64,000 nucleotides of DNA from the NCBI GenBank assembly GCA_004369085.1, contig ML210176.1, forward strand, positions 124,001 to 188,000, written 5' to 3'. Below, one piece after another: positions 12,216-23,722 of the stretch. Both the position numbers and the translations under genes were made by a program. Source of the stretch: Coprinopsis marcescibilis. Taxonomy: Eukaryota; Basidiomycota; Agaricomycetes; Agaricales; Psathyrellaceae. The notes under the pieces are model-generated. The model saw only the letters and a list, made by a program, of their open reading frames with translations. It had not been told where the DNA came from and did not search any database. Within the stretch, counting starts at the first letter, position 1. Every line of letters begins with the position of its first letter.

Positions 12216-13183
12216 CTATGACACCGAGTCCGACCTCGACCCCGAGCGGGATCTTGTATAGTTGAACGTCGGCGCCGGTAGCGTAAGCGACCCATCCGCT
12301 GCTGCCTCAAACTCGTACTTGCTCCCCAAGCTGACCTTTATCGACAGCGCTTTCGATTTCGTCTTGGCGTACTTGCGCGATGATGCGGTTTCTGCCGGGT
12401 ATTCGAGGAACTCGAGCTCTTTGGGCGTCGGTAGAGGTTTATCCATGTCGCTGAGCATTGACCGGCTGGCGAAGGATGCGGAATAGCCGTACGGTGACCC
12501 TCCCACAGCTGGCCCGCTTGTGGTCCCGATGTACCCATTCGCACTTGGCCCGGCGGGGTATGTAGGGCTGAGGCTTGATGAACCGATACTCGGCGTGCTA
12601 GAGTTGTTGAAGTTGAAGTGCGGACTGAAGGGCGAGTTGAACATGGAGGGCGTGGATAAGGGCGTGAATGCAATAGGCGAAGGCGAGGGGGTGTTTTCGA
12701 TGTCGGAGACGCCGACGGGCCGGAAGGGCGTGCGTGGGTCGGCAAAGTGCCATGCGCCGTCAGGACGTCGGTGTGCTATCCGCATGTCGTTGCCTGGTTG
12801 GTGGTCTGCATACGTTGGGTGTGATCGTTGGTGGTCGGAGAAGGGGTAAACGATTAGTCGGCACATTCATGGCATTAACGAAAAAGTTGGAACATACCGA
12901 ATCGTGGTGTGCTTCTGGGTGCGCCAAACGGCGAGATCTGCGATGCAGGGTGCTCTCGTTCCCATATTGTCGTGCCATGGAAGGGTCCGGTCATTGATGC
13001 ACGCTTCTCGCCATCGGTGCGGCGCTTCACTCTGATCGTGAGCGTCACGACAAGCGCAATGAGAACGAGGGCGACCAAGACGAGGACCACGATAACAGCT
13101 GTTATCCGTGGGTCTTTCGGTGCCGAGTCTTGTGGGGAGGAGGTTGAGGAAGAAACGATGGATGTTGTTGACGATGATGACAT
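12216..13183 (-). CDS. Single-pass membrane protein with short Ser/Thr ectodomain
   Basis: Minus-strand exons 12898-13183 and 12216-12805, with a 92-nt intron whose branch site CTAAT precedes the first downstream AG, give 291 residues. A Ser/Thr-rich N-terminus of about 27 residues (MSSSSTTSIVSSSTSS...) has no cleavable signal. It is followed by a hydrophobic segment VIVVLVLVALVLIALVVTLT (about residues 30-50) and a basic stop-transfer VKRR. The cytosolic part is Pro/Ser/Asn-rich with a conserved-looking end (ALSIKVSLGSKYEFEAAADG). This is the layout of fungal mid-protein single-TM plasma-membrane proteins. Function is not assignable. The ATG at 13183 is the first in frame. Confidence 0.7.
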
Positions 13184-15818
13184 TGTGCTGCTGCTTGCAA
13201 GTGAGGGCGGCGGAGCTGATTAGGTTGAAGGGGGTGAGTCGTCCAGTCGGATATGGTTTAAGGGGCGTGGCGGCGGCTTGAGTACGTCCCCCAGTCGTCG
13301 CTCGTGGCAGACGAGGTGCGGCGATTAGTCGAAGGGTCACAGAGAACGTCGTCTTGAGCAAACGACGTGTCTTGACACCCTTGGAGCCGTAGCGGGTTAA
13401 TTGACAATTATACACTGTCAAATCCCTTCGATTGGGCCGTTTCGGTGACTGCTGTCACACTGAAATGCTGCAAATGTCGGAAGCGGCGGCGCTTAACCTT
13501 GAGTAGACGGCTCTAGTGGACTAGTCCAAACCCTTCAGTCAAACCCTTTCTGTCCCATTTTGTTGCAGGTTGAGTTTGATTGATCTTGTGGGAGTAATAA
13601 GGAGTTACTTACGAGATAGAACAAGAGTTTACCGCGAAATCTTTCGAATTCACAGCGCGGTGCTTCTTATTCTGCTTCTTCGACAAGGTCTGATTGTCTC
13701 GCTGCGAACCTCGCGATTCGGCGATTCCTTGGTGGGTTGGGGCTTTCTGACGTTTACGCACGACGCCAAAAGTCCGAACTGCGAATTCCCAAACGTGAAG
13801 GAATACGTAGAGGATAAGGAAGAAGAAGGGAGATCCGGAGAGAAAAGAATCAACAAGGAATGGGACAAGAAGTCTGGCTCCAAACTACCGCTGAGTGTGC
13901 CTAAGTTCCACAAGGACTGGCTGGCCAGACAGCATGCATGTTGGGAAGTTCTTCGCTCACAATGGTTCAAAATCATTTCAGTTCACCGGCGATAGGATCA
14001 ATTCTTCCCTGATCATGATCGGGCCCTGTAGTATAGACCTTTAGGGGTCCGCCACGTGGCGCCGTCGCCCTGTTCCTCCTCGTTCTGTCGCCCGAAATTC
14101 AGGGTGAGGCCCATTTTTGCGAGCTTGAAGGTGTAGTGATGGGTTAGGAGAAAGCGTGAGCATGCCGATGTGCTGTCCATCTCAATTTCTGGCGGGGTCT
14201 GAGCGCGGTGCTAGTATTTGTTTTCCTCATCCGGCATTATAGTACCGACACCGATGAGATTTTCTTTGCCCGCATGCTGCCAACACGGCGCCGCACCCGG
14301 CACATAAAAGGCAAGAATCGGACAGTCGGCTGGAGGAATTTCAACACAACTGCGGGGAAGTGGTCGGAATGTGAGTCATCGTTGATTGGCTGCTGATTGG
14401 TATGCATTCCCGTCTTAGGCATGTATGTACGTACACAAGTTGACTCTATGTACGTCAGAGGTCAGAGGGAATTTGGAGCTCGAAAAGAACGAGGAAACCG
14501 CGGCGTTGTCACCGGGCTACAAGTTATGGTCTAGACAAGTAGGCGCCCGGGAGATAGCCAAACGCGTCCCCTGCTGCAACGTCCGAGTGCGCGCATCGTG
14601 GTTTAGCAGTTGCGAAATAGTCCAAATCTATGTAGTCAACGTCTGGTCTCATAGGTCGTACAGCTTCAAGCCTCCTTTGGGGACTTCTGATACAAGTTGC
14701 TTGTTACGGCGTTGCCTTGGGCGACAGGCGAGAGCGGGATCGATCATGCAACAAGGGCGGGCAAAAAGTATCGTTGCATTCGTGTTGTGCCATTTCACAA
14801 AACCGGTAGGCCTCGTTGCATTTCAAGTCGATCTCTTGTGGAATTGTGTTCTCGTGTTAGAACTGGAGTACCGAGTTGACTTGAGGAAGAACACGCGATG
14901 CGCATCAGCAAGCCGCCCTTGTGGCGGCGGCGGCGGCGGCGGCTGAGAATAACAACGCCAAATCGTAAAGCGTGCGGCATGCTGAACTATTACACAATTT
15001 CCATTGATTTCTTTGCGTCTTTCCGCACTATCGTATGCTCCTTGGACTAGTATGTATCGCATTTTGACGCGAGAAGCATTGTTTCTTTCGCTTGGGCAAG
15101 CCTTTCGCTTTCTGGACGAATGGCAGGACTAGTGAGACCCAGAGATGCCTTTCAGAGGTACGCATTCATTTCATAAACATACACGTACTCCAATGGACAC
15201 CGACAATATCTCTGTACATCACAGGGTTCAAGCGCTGTTTCAAACTAGACGCATTCTCTGGAAGTACAGCTAGCAACGTAGCTTGAGATTATCGTGGGCA
15301 AAGGAACAAACGATCAGGGGACCAGCCGATGTTGGACGGAGCCTGGTTACTGATTCCCTGTGCCCGCCAATCTACCTTGGTATCTACCTCAGGCGCAGTG
15401 CTGGCGGCAGCCACGGTATCAGGCCCCCTGGGGTAGTATCAAACAACCCGTGACTTTATACAGAAATCGACCTCGGGATACGCTGGCGTGCTGAGACACG
15501 GAGGAAGGCAGGGTCCTGCAGGAACCTCATGGTTGCGATAGAGAGAGGACACGAATGGACTGTAGAGCTTTTGCGGAAAGCAGGTGCTTAGCGGTGCTTT
15601 GCACTAACCCCTTGGTTCATTTTCCAGACGATTTGCATTGGTTTATAGAATGACTGGAGTACTAGGAACTTGTCTCTACTACTAACACGTAGATGGAGAC
15701 AAGGATTAGTTGGGTTCCCCAAGTTCCGGTGAACCCTGTTTGTTTGCAGCGATCAGTTCACGACTACCCGTCTAATCGAAGACAGAGGGTGTATCGGCAT
15801 ACTATACACATTGTAGGT
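13184..15818. other. Large spacer without a recognised gene
   Basis: About 2.6 kb. It contains the promoter of the membrane-protein gene (near 13184) and the 3' end of SET gene A (near 15818). Opposing open frames at 13570-13995 (plus, starting at TTG) and 13650-13976 (minus) show no domain. A (GGC)7 tract lies at 14923-14943. No gene could be supported. Confidence 0.4.
14923..14943. repeat. (GGC)7 trinucleotide repeat
   Basis: Seven perfect ggc units in a non-coding spacer. Confidence 0.9.
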
Positions 15819-17131
15819 TCAACCCTGGGTGCTTACACACGTCGAATTAGCGAGGCTTGGGCGCTTGTTCGAGGAGCTGATCGGAGGCCCGAACAAGGAG
15901 TCCATGAAGAAGTCTTCGATCTCTTCTTCAACCGCCCGTCGTTGTTGTTTCGCTAAACAAAAAGAAAGAGTTACCGATTCCACTCACTAAGAGCATGAAA
16001 GTGATACAAGAATTGACCTTGATTTTCTCGAAACATGCGCCTTGCGCCCCATTTCGGAAAATTCCCGATTGGGTCCTCAAGGTAGCTCGCAAGCTCTGTC
16101 GCAAGTTCCGGATCCGCGACAGCCACCAGCTGTCTCGTACGTTCGGCATAGACCCTGAACTGGTCTTCGTCCCCAAGTTCCGCATAGCACCGCAGAATTT
16201 CATCCAAGAACAGGGGTAAGAGCGCGTCCAGGCCTTCTTTCTCTATAAGCTGGATCGCAGAAAGGTGAGATTCGATAACGAAGGTATCGGGAAGGCAGAT
16301 ATCCATGCTCCATTTACGGTAGGAGGGGTGTGTGTTGAGGTAAGTCCCGAGAAAGGCTCGCGCCGCGTCCGATTTTTCTTGGGCCTCGGGATCGGTGAAC
16401 GTACACCACTTGCAATCGCAGGCGAACTTGTAATATTTTTCTAGGTTTCTAAGACGGTCGCTGCGGGGCTGAAGGAGATCGGTGTAGTTGATCGTGATCT
16501 CTTCGTTTGGTGCGATAGAGCGCAGGGCGTATAGACGGGCTGTGAGTGTGGGGAGGGACCACTTGTATGATGCGTTGGGGCCACATGCGTGGTTGCACCG
16601 GTTGATCTTGAGGAATACACCGCCGTATTGTCTTGCGAGAGGTTTCGAGAGGTGGTGATCAGAGTCTGCGCCAAGGGGGAAGTGGAAGCCGAGTGTGAGG
16701 GCATTGGTACGCGCGACGCCTTCGATTATGCTCGGGCACTCTTCCTTGCTCCTGCAATTCGCCATCGTCAGCATCTCTGCGTAATCACCGTCTTCAATCC
16801 CTTCTCCCAGTCTCTCGTAGCTCGATGGTTCGTCGAGTGGGAGCGCGGGGAGGATGTAGATTGGGTGTTCGAGCTTGATCAAGGCGCCGCGCGGGATCGG
16901 GCGGTTCGCGAACATCGCGTAGCCCCTATCCTCCGTTTTGCGTACGGTGTAGGGCTCATCTGTAGGCATTGGGAGCGCATCGGGCAGGGGGTTAGGCAGG
17001 AGCGGTACCATCGATAGGTGGAGAAGGGCTGGGATGTTCGTTGAAGCGGTGTTGGGCAGGGCGGAGGGAAGGGTGAGTGTGTGGTGCACATAGGGACTTG
17101 GAATTGGTGGTACCCATTTTGGTGGAAGCAT
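15819..17131 (-). CDS. SET-domain protein A
   Basis: Minus-strand exons 16018-17131 and 15819-15952 (65-nt intron, GTCAAT donor) give 415 residues. The SET domain starts at TEDRGYAMFANRPIPRGALI. It has the catalytic-core motif NRCNHACGPNASYKW, then EEITINYTDLL and a post-SET-like cysteine cluster FACDCKWC. A helical C-terminal region follows (YAELGDEDQFRVYAERTRQL). No MYND finger is present, so it resembles the fungal 'SET domain-containing protein 5'-type group rather than full SMYD proteins. Predicted role: protein lysine methyltransferase, substrate unknown. A close paralogue lies at 50741-51992. Relative to it, the last exon carries a one-base deletion that shifts the reading frame near FGP, so A ends in an extended, different tail. 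Unspliced, the first exon would stop soon after the intron start; conservation of the second exon in the paralogue supports splicing. Confidence 0.82.
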
Positions 17132-18099
17132 ACTATCATTCCCCTTTGGTTCGAGGGGATTTGGGCTATGTTAGGTTGTATGAGATTCTGGTTTAGCTGC
17201 TGCAGTTGGCTGCCAAATTTGGCAGGAAACCATCAGTTCCAGAATCCGCTGCGGTCCTCCACCGGAGGTTCGGCAGGCTGGTCATCGTTGGACTGGCATC
17301 ACAGAGACCCAGAGACTAGAGTATATCTATTAAAAAAGTAATAAATTAGTAGGGAACCGAGAGACAGTTCGCTTGAAACATTGGCGCTTTAGCAGCCTGA
17401 GTAAGGACGGCCAGAGATGGAACGGCGTGGCTGTGCGCCAATTCCGGTTGTTCCTGACGCGAAGTTGCAACCTTGCCAGCATCTCGAACGAATCCTTCCT
17501 TTATCGCCCCATTGTTTCTACCAAAACTAAGAAAATGCGACTACCAGGACTATCAAAATTCAAGGTTTAGAAGCCTCTCTCCTGGGATGTGACCACTCAG
17601 CTGTTCGCCTTTGAGTCGGGACTCCAAGGGACGAATTGAGGATCCAAGCAATTTGCGAAGTCGCCGACATGCAGGGTGCTTTATTGTGCAAGGCTGGAAC
17701 AACGACGGCTAGCTGCGTTTTCGAGAACCGGCATCGCCACATTGCTGGTACATCACCACCTGTGTACGTGCCCCCCGTCCGTTTTTTGTGTCTATTGCGC
17801 CTGACTGATCGTGGTGTGGTCACTACCTGTTCTCAGAATATAGATGGCACGGATTATGCACAATTCCCACACAGAATGTCAATCTCTTATTGGTACCATT
17901 GGGATTCGGCCATGGTTAGCAGAGCTGCAAAACTGGTTACTGGAGAAGAGCATTCTGTTTTGGTAGCCATCACATGAGCTGCTATGTTCTTGATGCATGA
18001 CAATAGTGATATGTTATGTTATCTCCCACAGCTTGTCTCTTCTTCAAAGTTCACCCATCGTTCTCGCTTTGGTTCATACAGTCGCTTTTGACTGCAAGA
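17132..18099. other. Divergent spacer between SET gene A and the NLR
   Basis: The first about 180 bases are the SET A promoter and are recognisably similar to the promoter of SET gene B (for example 17258-17291 against 52121-52155). The rest precedes the NLR. No gene seen. Confidence 0.55.
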
Positions 18100-21000
18100 A
18101 TGGGGACTTTATTCTCGAAACCACTGGTTCGTTCTCTCAAATTTGACGTCAGATGAGCGTGATACAACGATGGACGTTATAGGCTCCTCCGGCTGCCCGC
18201 AAACCTAGACAATGTGCAAGACTCGGCACTGAAGAAGGTCAACACAATGTGCCTGCCGCTCAGGTACTTCACGGGGCTCATGGGGTACAGTTCAGTAACA
18301 GTCCTGTTACGGTCGCGGGAAGGGACGTGAACAACATTACCTATGTCAACAACATCAACAGCATAAATCACAACACCTTGGAAAGCGCAGCGAGCACGGA
18401 TGCGGAAAAAAGTACCCAAACCATTTCGCCTACTGTACTCAATGCTGATCGACGCGAACAGAGCTTTTTGCCAAAATCCTGGAATATTTTGGTATAATAA
18501 ACTTTCGCGGAGTCTTCGATGAAAATCTGGCAAAGAGGACACCGGACACAGGACGCGAGGTTATCGATAGCGAATGGTTTCAGGAGTGGTTGATGAATCT
18601 CTTAGGGGGTATAGTCTGGGGAACAGGGATGCGTACGTATTCATTTTGCCAACGCTATCAACCCACTGCTAACCCAAACTTGCAGCTGGAGCTGGCAAGA
18701 CGGTCCTTGCGTAGGTCAAGTTGTGTCTGTCTACAAGCACAGCATCTTATCGTTGGTTCCAGATGCATTGTGATCGACTACATACAGAAGACACTTATTG
18801 AGAAATCCAAGTCCCAAGACATCTGCCTCCTCTTTGCATTCTGTCGCTACACGGAACAACTGATGGTCATTGACATCCTCTTTGCCATCCTCCGCCAGCT
18901 TCTCGAACGCTATCCTCAAGTCCTGCCATACGTGAAGCCAATGTATGAGCGCCACGAGCGCGAGAACACACGCCCATCGGAGGCTGAGGTTGTTGACCTG
19001 CTGAAACAAATCGCGTCTTCGGGTTTGTTCAAGCAAACATTCTACATTCTGGATGGTCTCGACGAAGCCGCGTCGGATATCCAGGTCGATCTCCTCGAGA
19101 TATTGTCCTCCCTCCACGTCAACTTCTTTATTACCTCTCGCCCATTGGACTCCATCAAGGACCTTGTACCCAATGCTCGGTTCATTACCGTCATTGCCTC
19201 TGATACCGATATTGCCCTGCTCATCGACCAGAAGATCCATCGTATGTCGATACTTCGCAAACTACTCATGAAGAATGCGACATTGAAGGCTGAAGTCGTC
19301 TCGATCATCAACTTGAAATCGTCCGGGATGTGAGTCGAAACACCTGGTCCCCATGCGTTGGTTTGCTGATGTTTGCATAGGTTTCTGCTGGCGTCGCTTC
19401 ATCTCGATATGTTGAAAGAGTGTGCCAGCGAGAGCGATATACGAAATGCTTTGGAAGGACTTCCCCGAGGGATGGATGGGATGTATGACGCAACGATGGA
19501 TCGCATCAAGGCGTTCCCCGGACGTCAAGCTGACCTTGCAAAACGGGTGCTCATCTGGGTTACATATGCCCAAAGGCCGCTGGCAGTCGAAGAATTGGTG
19601 CTCGCAGTTTCTGTGTGCCCGGACACGTTCCGGTTCAACGAGGAACTGGAACCAGCTGGTATCGACTCTATCCTATCGCTCTGCTGCGGTCTAATCCAAG
19701 TCGAGGCGAGTACCGGTTGGTACAGTCAACCAAGATATGTCGTCCGCTTTGTTCGTAAGTCCTCCATCTTTGATGGTATTATGTCTGGGTACTAACGGCT
19801 TTGAAGACTACAGCACAGCTGAATACTTGACCAAACGTCTGGAGGCACATTACCCGGATGATCCACATGCCTTGATCGCCTCCACCTGTGTAGCATTCCT
19901 TCGACACTATGGATTCCACGACATGTGGTCCCAATGCTCTCATTCTCTCAGCAGGATACCCAGCAAATTGCTATACATTGATGAAAATCGAACTTCAATG
20001 GCAAATTACCCCTACGAACATTGGGCTTTGCATGTCACGAAATCCAAGACGATACCAGCTCCAGCTTTGGCATTTATTGATGATTGCAAGCACTACCCAG
20101 CATGTTATGAAATTCAGGACATGGTCTCCTACCAACATGAACTGCCTTCTTTTCCGGGTCGCCGCCGTTTTGGCTGTCGAGTGGAAACACTTCAATCTGT
20201 TCATGTTGCCGCCATATACGGGATTCATGAATACTTCAACCGGTTGGAGCCGACCAGGACGACCAAGTATCACACCAGTCCCTTAAACAGTGTGGATACA
20301 GGTGGATCCACTCCTTTGATCTTAGCGAGCATGGCGGGAAGGGAGGATGTCGTTGCGTTTCTGATGGGTGCAGAGGGAGTGAACGTCAATAGGAGAAGTA
20401 AAGACAAGGGGACGGCCCTGTTTGTTGCTGTGGCTAACCGTCACGCAGGCGTTGTCAAGACCATACTGTCGAAAAGAGGGGTCAACGTCAATCGAAGATC
20501 CCAGCGGCTGTGCCAAGACAGCCCTTTGACTCTTGCGTCCCAAACTGGCCAACGCGATATCGTCCAACTACTGCTGGACACGGAAGGGATTGACATCAAC
20601 TTGCAGAATGGCCGCGGGAAGACAGCTCTTTATCTGGCATTACGAAAAGGTCACCAAGATATCGTCAGGATGTTGCTTCAGACCACGGGTACCAATATCC
20701 TCGGCGCATTTCACGGAAGCGAAACACGGTCCGTTGGCTCCAATAAATCGCGCTCAAAAGGCCTTTCGCCCACCGGTATCATAGTATTGTCAGAGACCAT
20801 CATGAACGTTCTCAACTCCAGAACATTGAAGTTTGACTTCAACGCCAAGGATAATAGAGGACGTTCAGCCCTTGCATACTCCCTTGAGCATCGCTCCTTC
20901 ACCGAAGTAGCTCAGGCCCTATTTCAAATCCCCGGAATCGACGTCAACTCAGCGGACAAGGGTGGGAGAACAATAATGATGCTTGCGCTGTGTCATGGAA

Positions 21001-22286
21001 CGGATGCCCTAAGCCTCGTGGAGACTGTTATCAAACTTGGTGGGACTTCGGACATCAACGCCAAAGACAGGAACGGACAGACAGCTCTGTCGCTCGCAGC
21101 GTCGGAGGGGTCAAGGAAAGCTGTGACGATGCTACTAGGTGTTGAAAGGATCGACTACAACTGCGTGGATGCCTACGGTCAGACAGCTCTGATGAAGGCG
21201 GCAGATGGAGGACACATTGCCATCGTAGCTCTGCTGCTTGAGCTCGAAGGAGTTTACTACAACTGCGTAGATGACATGGGTCAAACAGCTCTGATGAGAG
21301 CGGCAAGGAACGGACGGAAGGACGTTGTGGCCCTGCTGCTAGGGGTTGAAGGGATCAACTACAACTGCGTAGATATCAAGGATCAAACAGCTTTGTCGCT
21401 GGTAGCAGAGAAAGGATGGGAGGACACTATAGCCCTGTTGCTCAAGCTCGGAGGGGTTAATTACCACTGCGTGGATACCCAGGGCCAAAGGGCTTTGATG
21501 ATGGCGGCAGGGGGAGGACACGGGAACACTGTATCTATGCTGCTTGGACTTGAAGGGGTTGACCACAACTATGTCGATGCTTGGGGTAGAACACCTCTGA
21601 TGATGGCAGCACAGGGAATGGACGATTCCGCTGTAGCCGTGCTGCTTCAGGTGGAAGGGATCAAGATCGACTGTAGGGACGACAGCGGGAAAACAGCCTT
21701 GGCGTATGCAATTTCATTGGGCCGGGTCAAGACCTTTGAAGCCCTGCTCAAGGTAGACTCTATATCAGCAGATTATACCACCATCGACCGCTCGAATTAT
21801 TTGATGCTGGCTGCAGGCTCTGGTAATGCATCGATCATTCGGTCAGTGCTCCAGCTAGCGCAATTCGACATCAACGCTAGGGATTTACGTGGTCGCACAG
21901 CTCTGACGCATGCCATCATGTCCCTGAGAGGCGAAGAACCCATGCAAGTCCTTCTGGAGGCGGAAGGGATCGATGTCCATATTGTTGACCAGCAAGGGAT
22001 GTCACCTTTAATGCATGCATCCAGGAAAGGAACGGCGAGGATGGTCGATTTGCTGCTTGGGGTTCGATTGGGGGCCAACATCAACGCGATGGACATGGAA
22101 ATGAGGACAGTACTCTTCCATGCTGCGAGCAGGTTCTGGGACAATCCGGATATCGTTTCGGCGCTTCTGAAAGTCGAGGGGATCGACTGTTCGCTTCAAG
22201 ATTTAGCTGGCAGGACGCCCCTCATGGTTGCAATAGAGAAGCGAAATGACAAAAGTGCTGAACTTCTGCGGCAAGCAGGTGGTTAG
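18100..22286 (+). CDS. NLR-type STAND protein: N-myristoylation signal, NACHT, ankyrin repeats
   Basis: Seven exons (18100-18126, 18183-18411, 18462-18632, 18686-18710, 18763-19329, 19381-19754, 19807-22286; introns 50-56 nt) join in frame to 1290 residues. The start MGTLFSKPL fits the N-myristoyltransferase consensus (Gly2, Ser6, Lys7). Residues 44-73 are Asn-rich with FSNSPVTVAGRDVNNITYV, similar to motifs often seen before NACHT domains in agaricomycetes. NACHT motifs are Walker A GTGMPGAGKT (139-148), Walker B YILDGLDEA (about 244-252) and sensor FITSRPL (272-278). A winged-helix-like segment follows (GMDGMYDATMDRI, RPLAVEELVLA). From about 630 to the end are about 19 ankyrin repeats of 33-35 residues, several nearly identical in the middle. 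By family knowledge, such proteins act in non-self recognition or programmed cell death in fungi. The specific role is unknown, and the first exon is the least certain. Confidence 0.85.
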
Positions 22287-22370
22287 CGGTTAACACTAGA
22301 TTATGTACTCCTTGAAATCAAAACAATCTGGCAAACATGTTTTGCATTCGAATTTTAAACCATATGGCAA

Positions 22371-22400
22371 GCGTTTTGGCGAAAAATTAAAAACGCACAC
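22371..22400 (+). repeat. Left terminal inverted repeat core
   Basis: Pairs with 22676-22705 in inverted orientation with two mismatches in 30 bases. Confidence 0.75.
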
Positions 22401-22675
22401 ACATTTGATTTCCATACACTTTTCACTGAACTTGATCAGATTTACTCATAAGTCATTGAAAGTGTATGTAATATAAAATAACAAAAACCCACACACCATT
22501 TCAGGTGAAATCGGAGACCACACACTTATTGACGCGCCCGGAAATCCACATACACTTTTGATGCCCGATGAACTTGGGCGAACATTTTTGAAATTTTGGA
22601 AATGACCACGCACATATGTTGCGCATACGTTCCTGACCTGAACAGCCGTGAATACCCATCTGAGATCTCAGGGTT

Positions 22676-22705
22676 GTGTGTGTTTTTAATTTTGCGCCAA
22701 AACGC
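22676..22705 (-). repeat. Right terminal inverted repeat core
   Basis: Inverted partner of 22371-22400. Confidence 0.75.
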
Positions 22706-22889
22706 CCGCCACAATACTTTGTTCGCAAAACCAAGATGCAGTTCCCTTGAGATCTTGACAGTCGTTAATTGGGTTAAAAGATACCAGTAAGAGTGACGCA
22801 ACTGTGAAGAGCTCCCGGCTGCGAGGGAGAAGCCAGCGTCTATGAATCGAAAGGGCCCGCAATAGAAATAGAAACAGTGGCATCATAGC

Positions 22890-23034
22890 TACGACTTGCA
22901 AGAACTGAGGGTTTTATTCAATGATTCAGGCCTAGATCTCTGGCTCGCTAAACTCGTCCAATGAGCGGAAGGCTTGGGCGCTTGTTCGAGTAAACGTGAC
23001 GCCCGATCAAGGAAAATATCCAGACTGCCCGACA
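22890..23034 (-). pseudogene. Possible remnant of a SET-family gene 3' end
   Basis: A minus-strand frame runs 48 codons from an ATG at 23034 to a stop at 22890. It contains LLEQAPKP preceded by SLDIFLDRASR. The 21-base string ctcgaacaagcgcccaagcc(t) recurs at the 3' end of SET gene A (about 15855-15875). There, in the frame used by paralogue B, it would also read LLEQAPKP after an F-x-D pattern. No SET core is found nearby. Either a truncated third copy or an unrelated small gene. Low confidence. Confidence 0.3.
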
Positions 23035-23630
23035 TGGTCAGCCGCGCTCAAGACAGGCTAACTTGGCCACTTATTCCACATCCCAGGCACAGTAACCCGT
23101 TCATGACCGTAACCACCCTCCGCTCAGATCAACGGCCAATCTATGCGCCTTAGCTCGCAGCGCAGCCTTCCACCACCGACACATCGAAGCAGGGGCTATC
23201 TTCAAAGCCGGTTTCAAGAAAGGTTCACTCATAACGTCATCCAGGACATTACAGGGCAGGCGGGAAGGGCGCTACGGACAATGGCAAAGGGACTGTTTGC
23301 ACGACATGCAGCTCACGAACTGCACCAGCTTTTATCGACTAAGCAAGATTTCGCTTTATTCTGGAGGAGTCAAAAAATCCCCATGAATCCAAAACCAGCC
23401 ACTTGCTGTTGCTGCAGGATCTCGGAGCGATTTCGATCAACGGACGGGGCACGGATCGTCTTTTCGAAGCGGCACATACTACGAGCCCGCCGCACGCGCT
23501 TTGGTGTCTGAACCACATCGGATCAAACTTGCAAGCGCCGGAGCCCCTCGCAGGGTCAAACTTCCAAACGATTCATGGTTTAGTCTCAAACAATTCAAAG
23601 ACTCGACGTCACCGGTTCCAAACCGCAATG

Positions 23631-23640
23631 ATATATAAAG
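23631..23640 (+). promoter_or_regulatory. TATA box of Hsp20 A
   Basis: atatataaag lies 83-92 bases before the start codon at 23723. The related Hsp20 B gene has a similar TATATAAAG about 95-105 bases before its start. Confidence 0.6.
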
Positions 23641-23722
23641 TCTCAACATGAGGGATGTCAAACTCACAGGTACTTCTCCCCGTTCAACACACAGACAACC
23701 ATCCTCCTCCAAATATCCAAAG

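Larger units (their letters stand above)
22330..22742. mobile_element. Probable MITE with terminal inverted repeats
   Basis: Two inverted arms face each other about 300 bp apart. Bases 22371-22400 match the reverse complement of 22676-22705 at 28 of 30 positions; the shared core is GCGTTTTGGCG, then AAAATTAAAAAC. Weaker similarity continues outward on both sides to about 22330 and 22742 (GTTTTGC near each outer end). The interior is AT-rich with several degenerate repeats built around CACACACA and TACACTTTT, and no open frame large enough for a transposase. A short non-coding element with long inverted ends fits a miniature inverted-repeat transposable element. I could not define the target-site duplication. 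It starts about 45 bp after the NLR stop codon. Confidence 0.65.
22287..23722. other. Spacer with inverted-repeat element and gene remnant
   Basis: Contains the probable MITE (listed separately), then a minus-strand open segment (22890-23034) that starts MSGSLDIFLDRASRLLEQAP. It shares the LLEQAPKP string and 21 identical bases with the 3' end of SET gene A. A further minus-strand frame at about 23105-23240 is open but has no recognisable domain. The right part is the Hsp20 A promoter. Confidence 0.45.

Noticed and set aside
13570..13995. 141-codon plus frame and opposing 108-codon minus frame
   Set aside because: The plus frame begins at TTG, neither has a domain, and no adjoining exons could be found.
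14425..14946. 173-codon plus frame ending in poly-Gly
   Set aside because: The poly-Gly end is the (GGC)7 microsatellite; the rest lacks any domain or exon structure.
22287..23722. Larger transposon with its own transposase around the inverted repeats
   Set aside because: No DDE, helicase or reverse-transcriptase motif in any frame; only a short non-coding element is supported.
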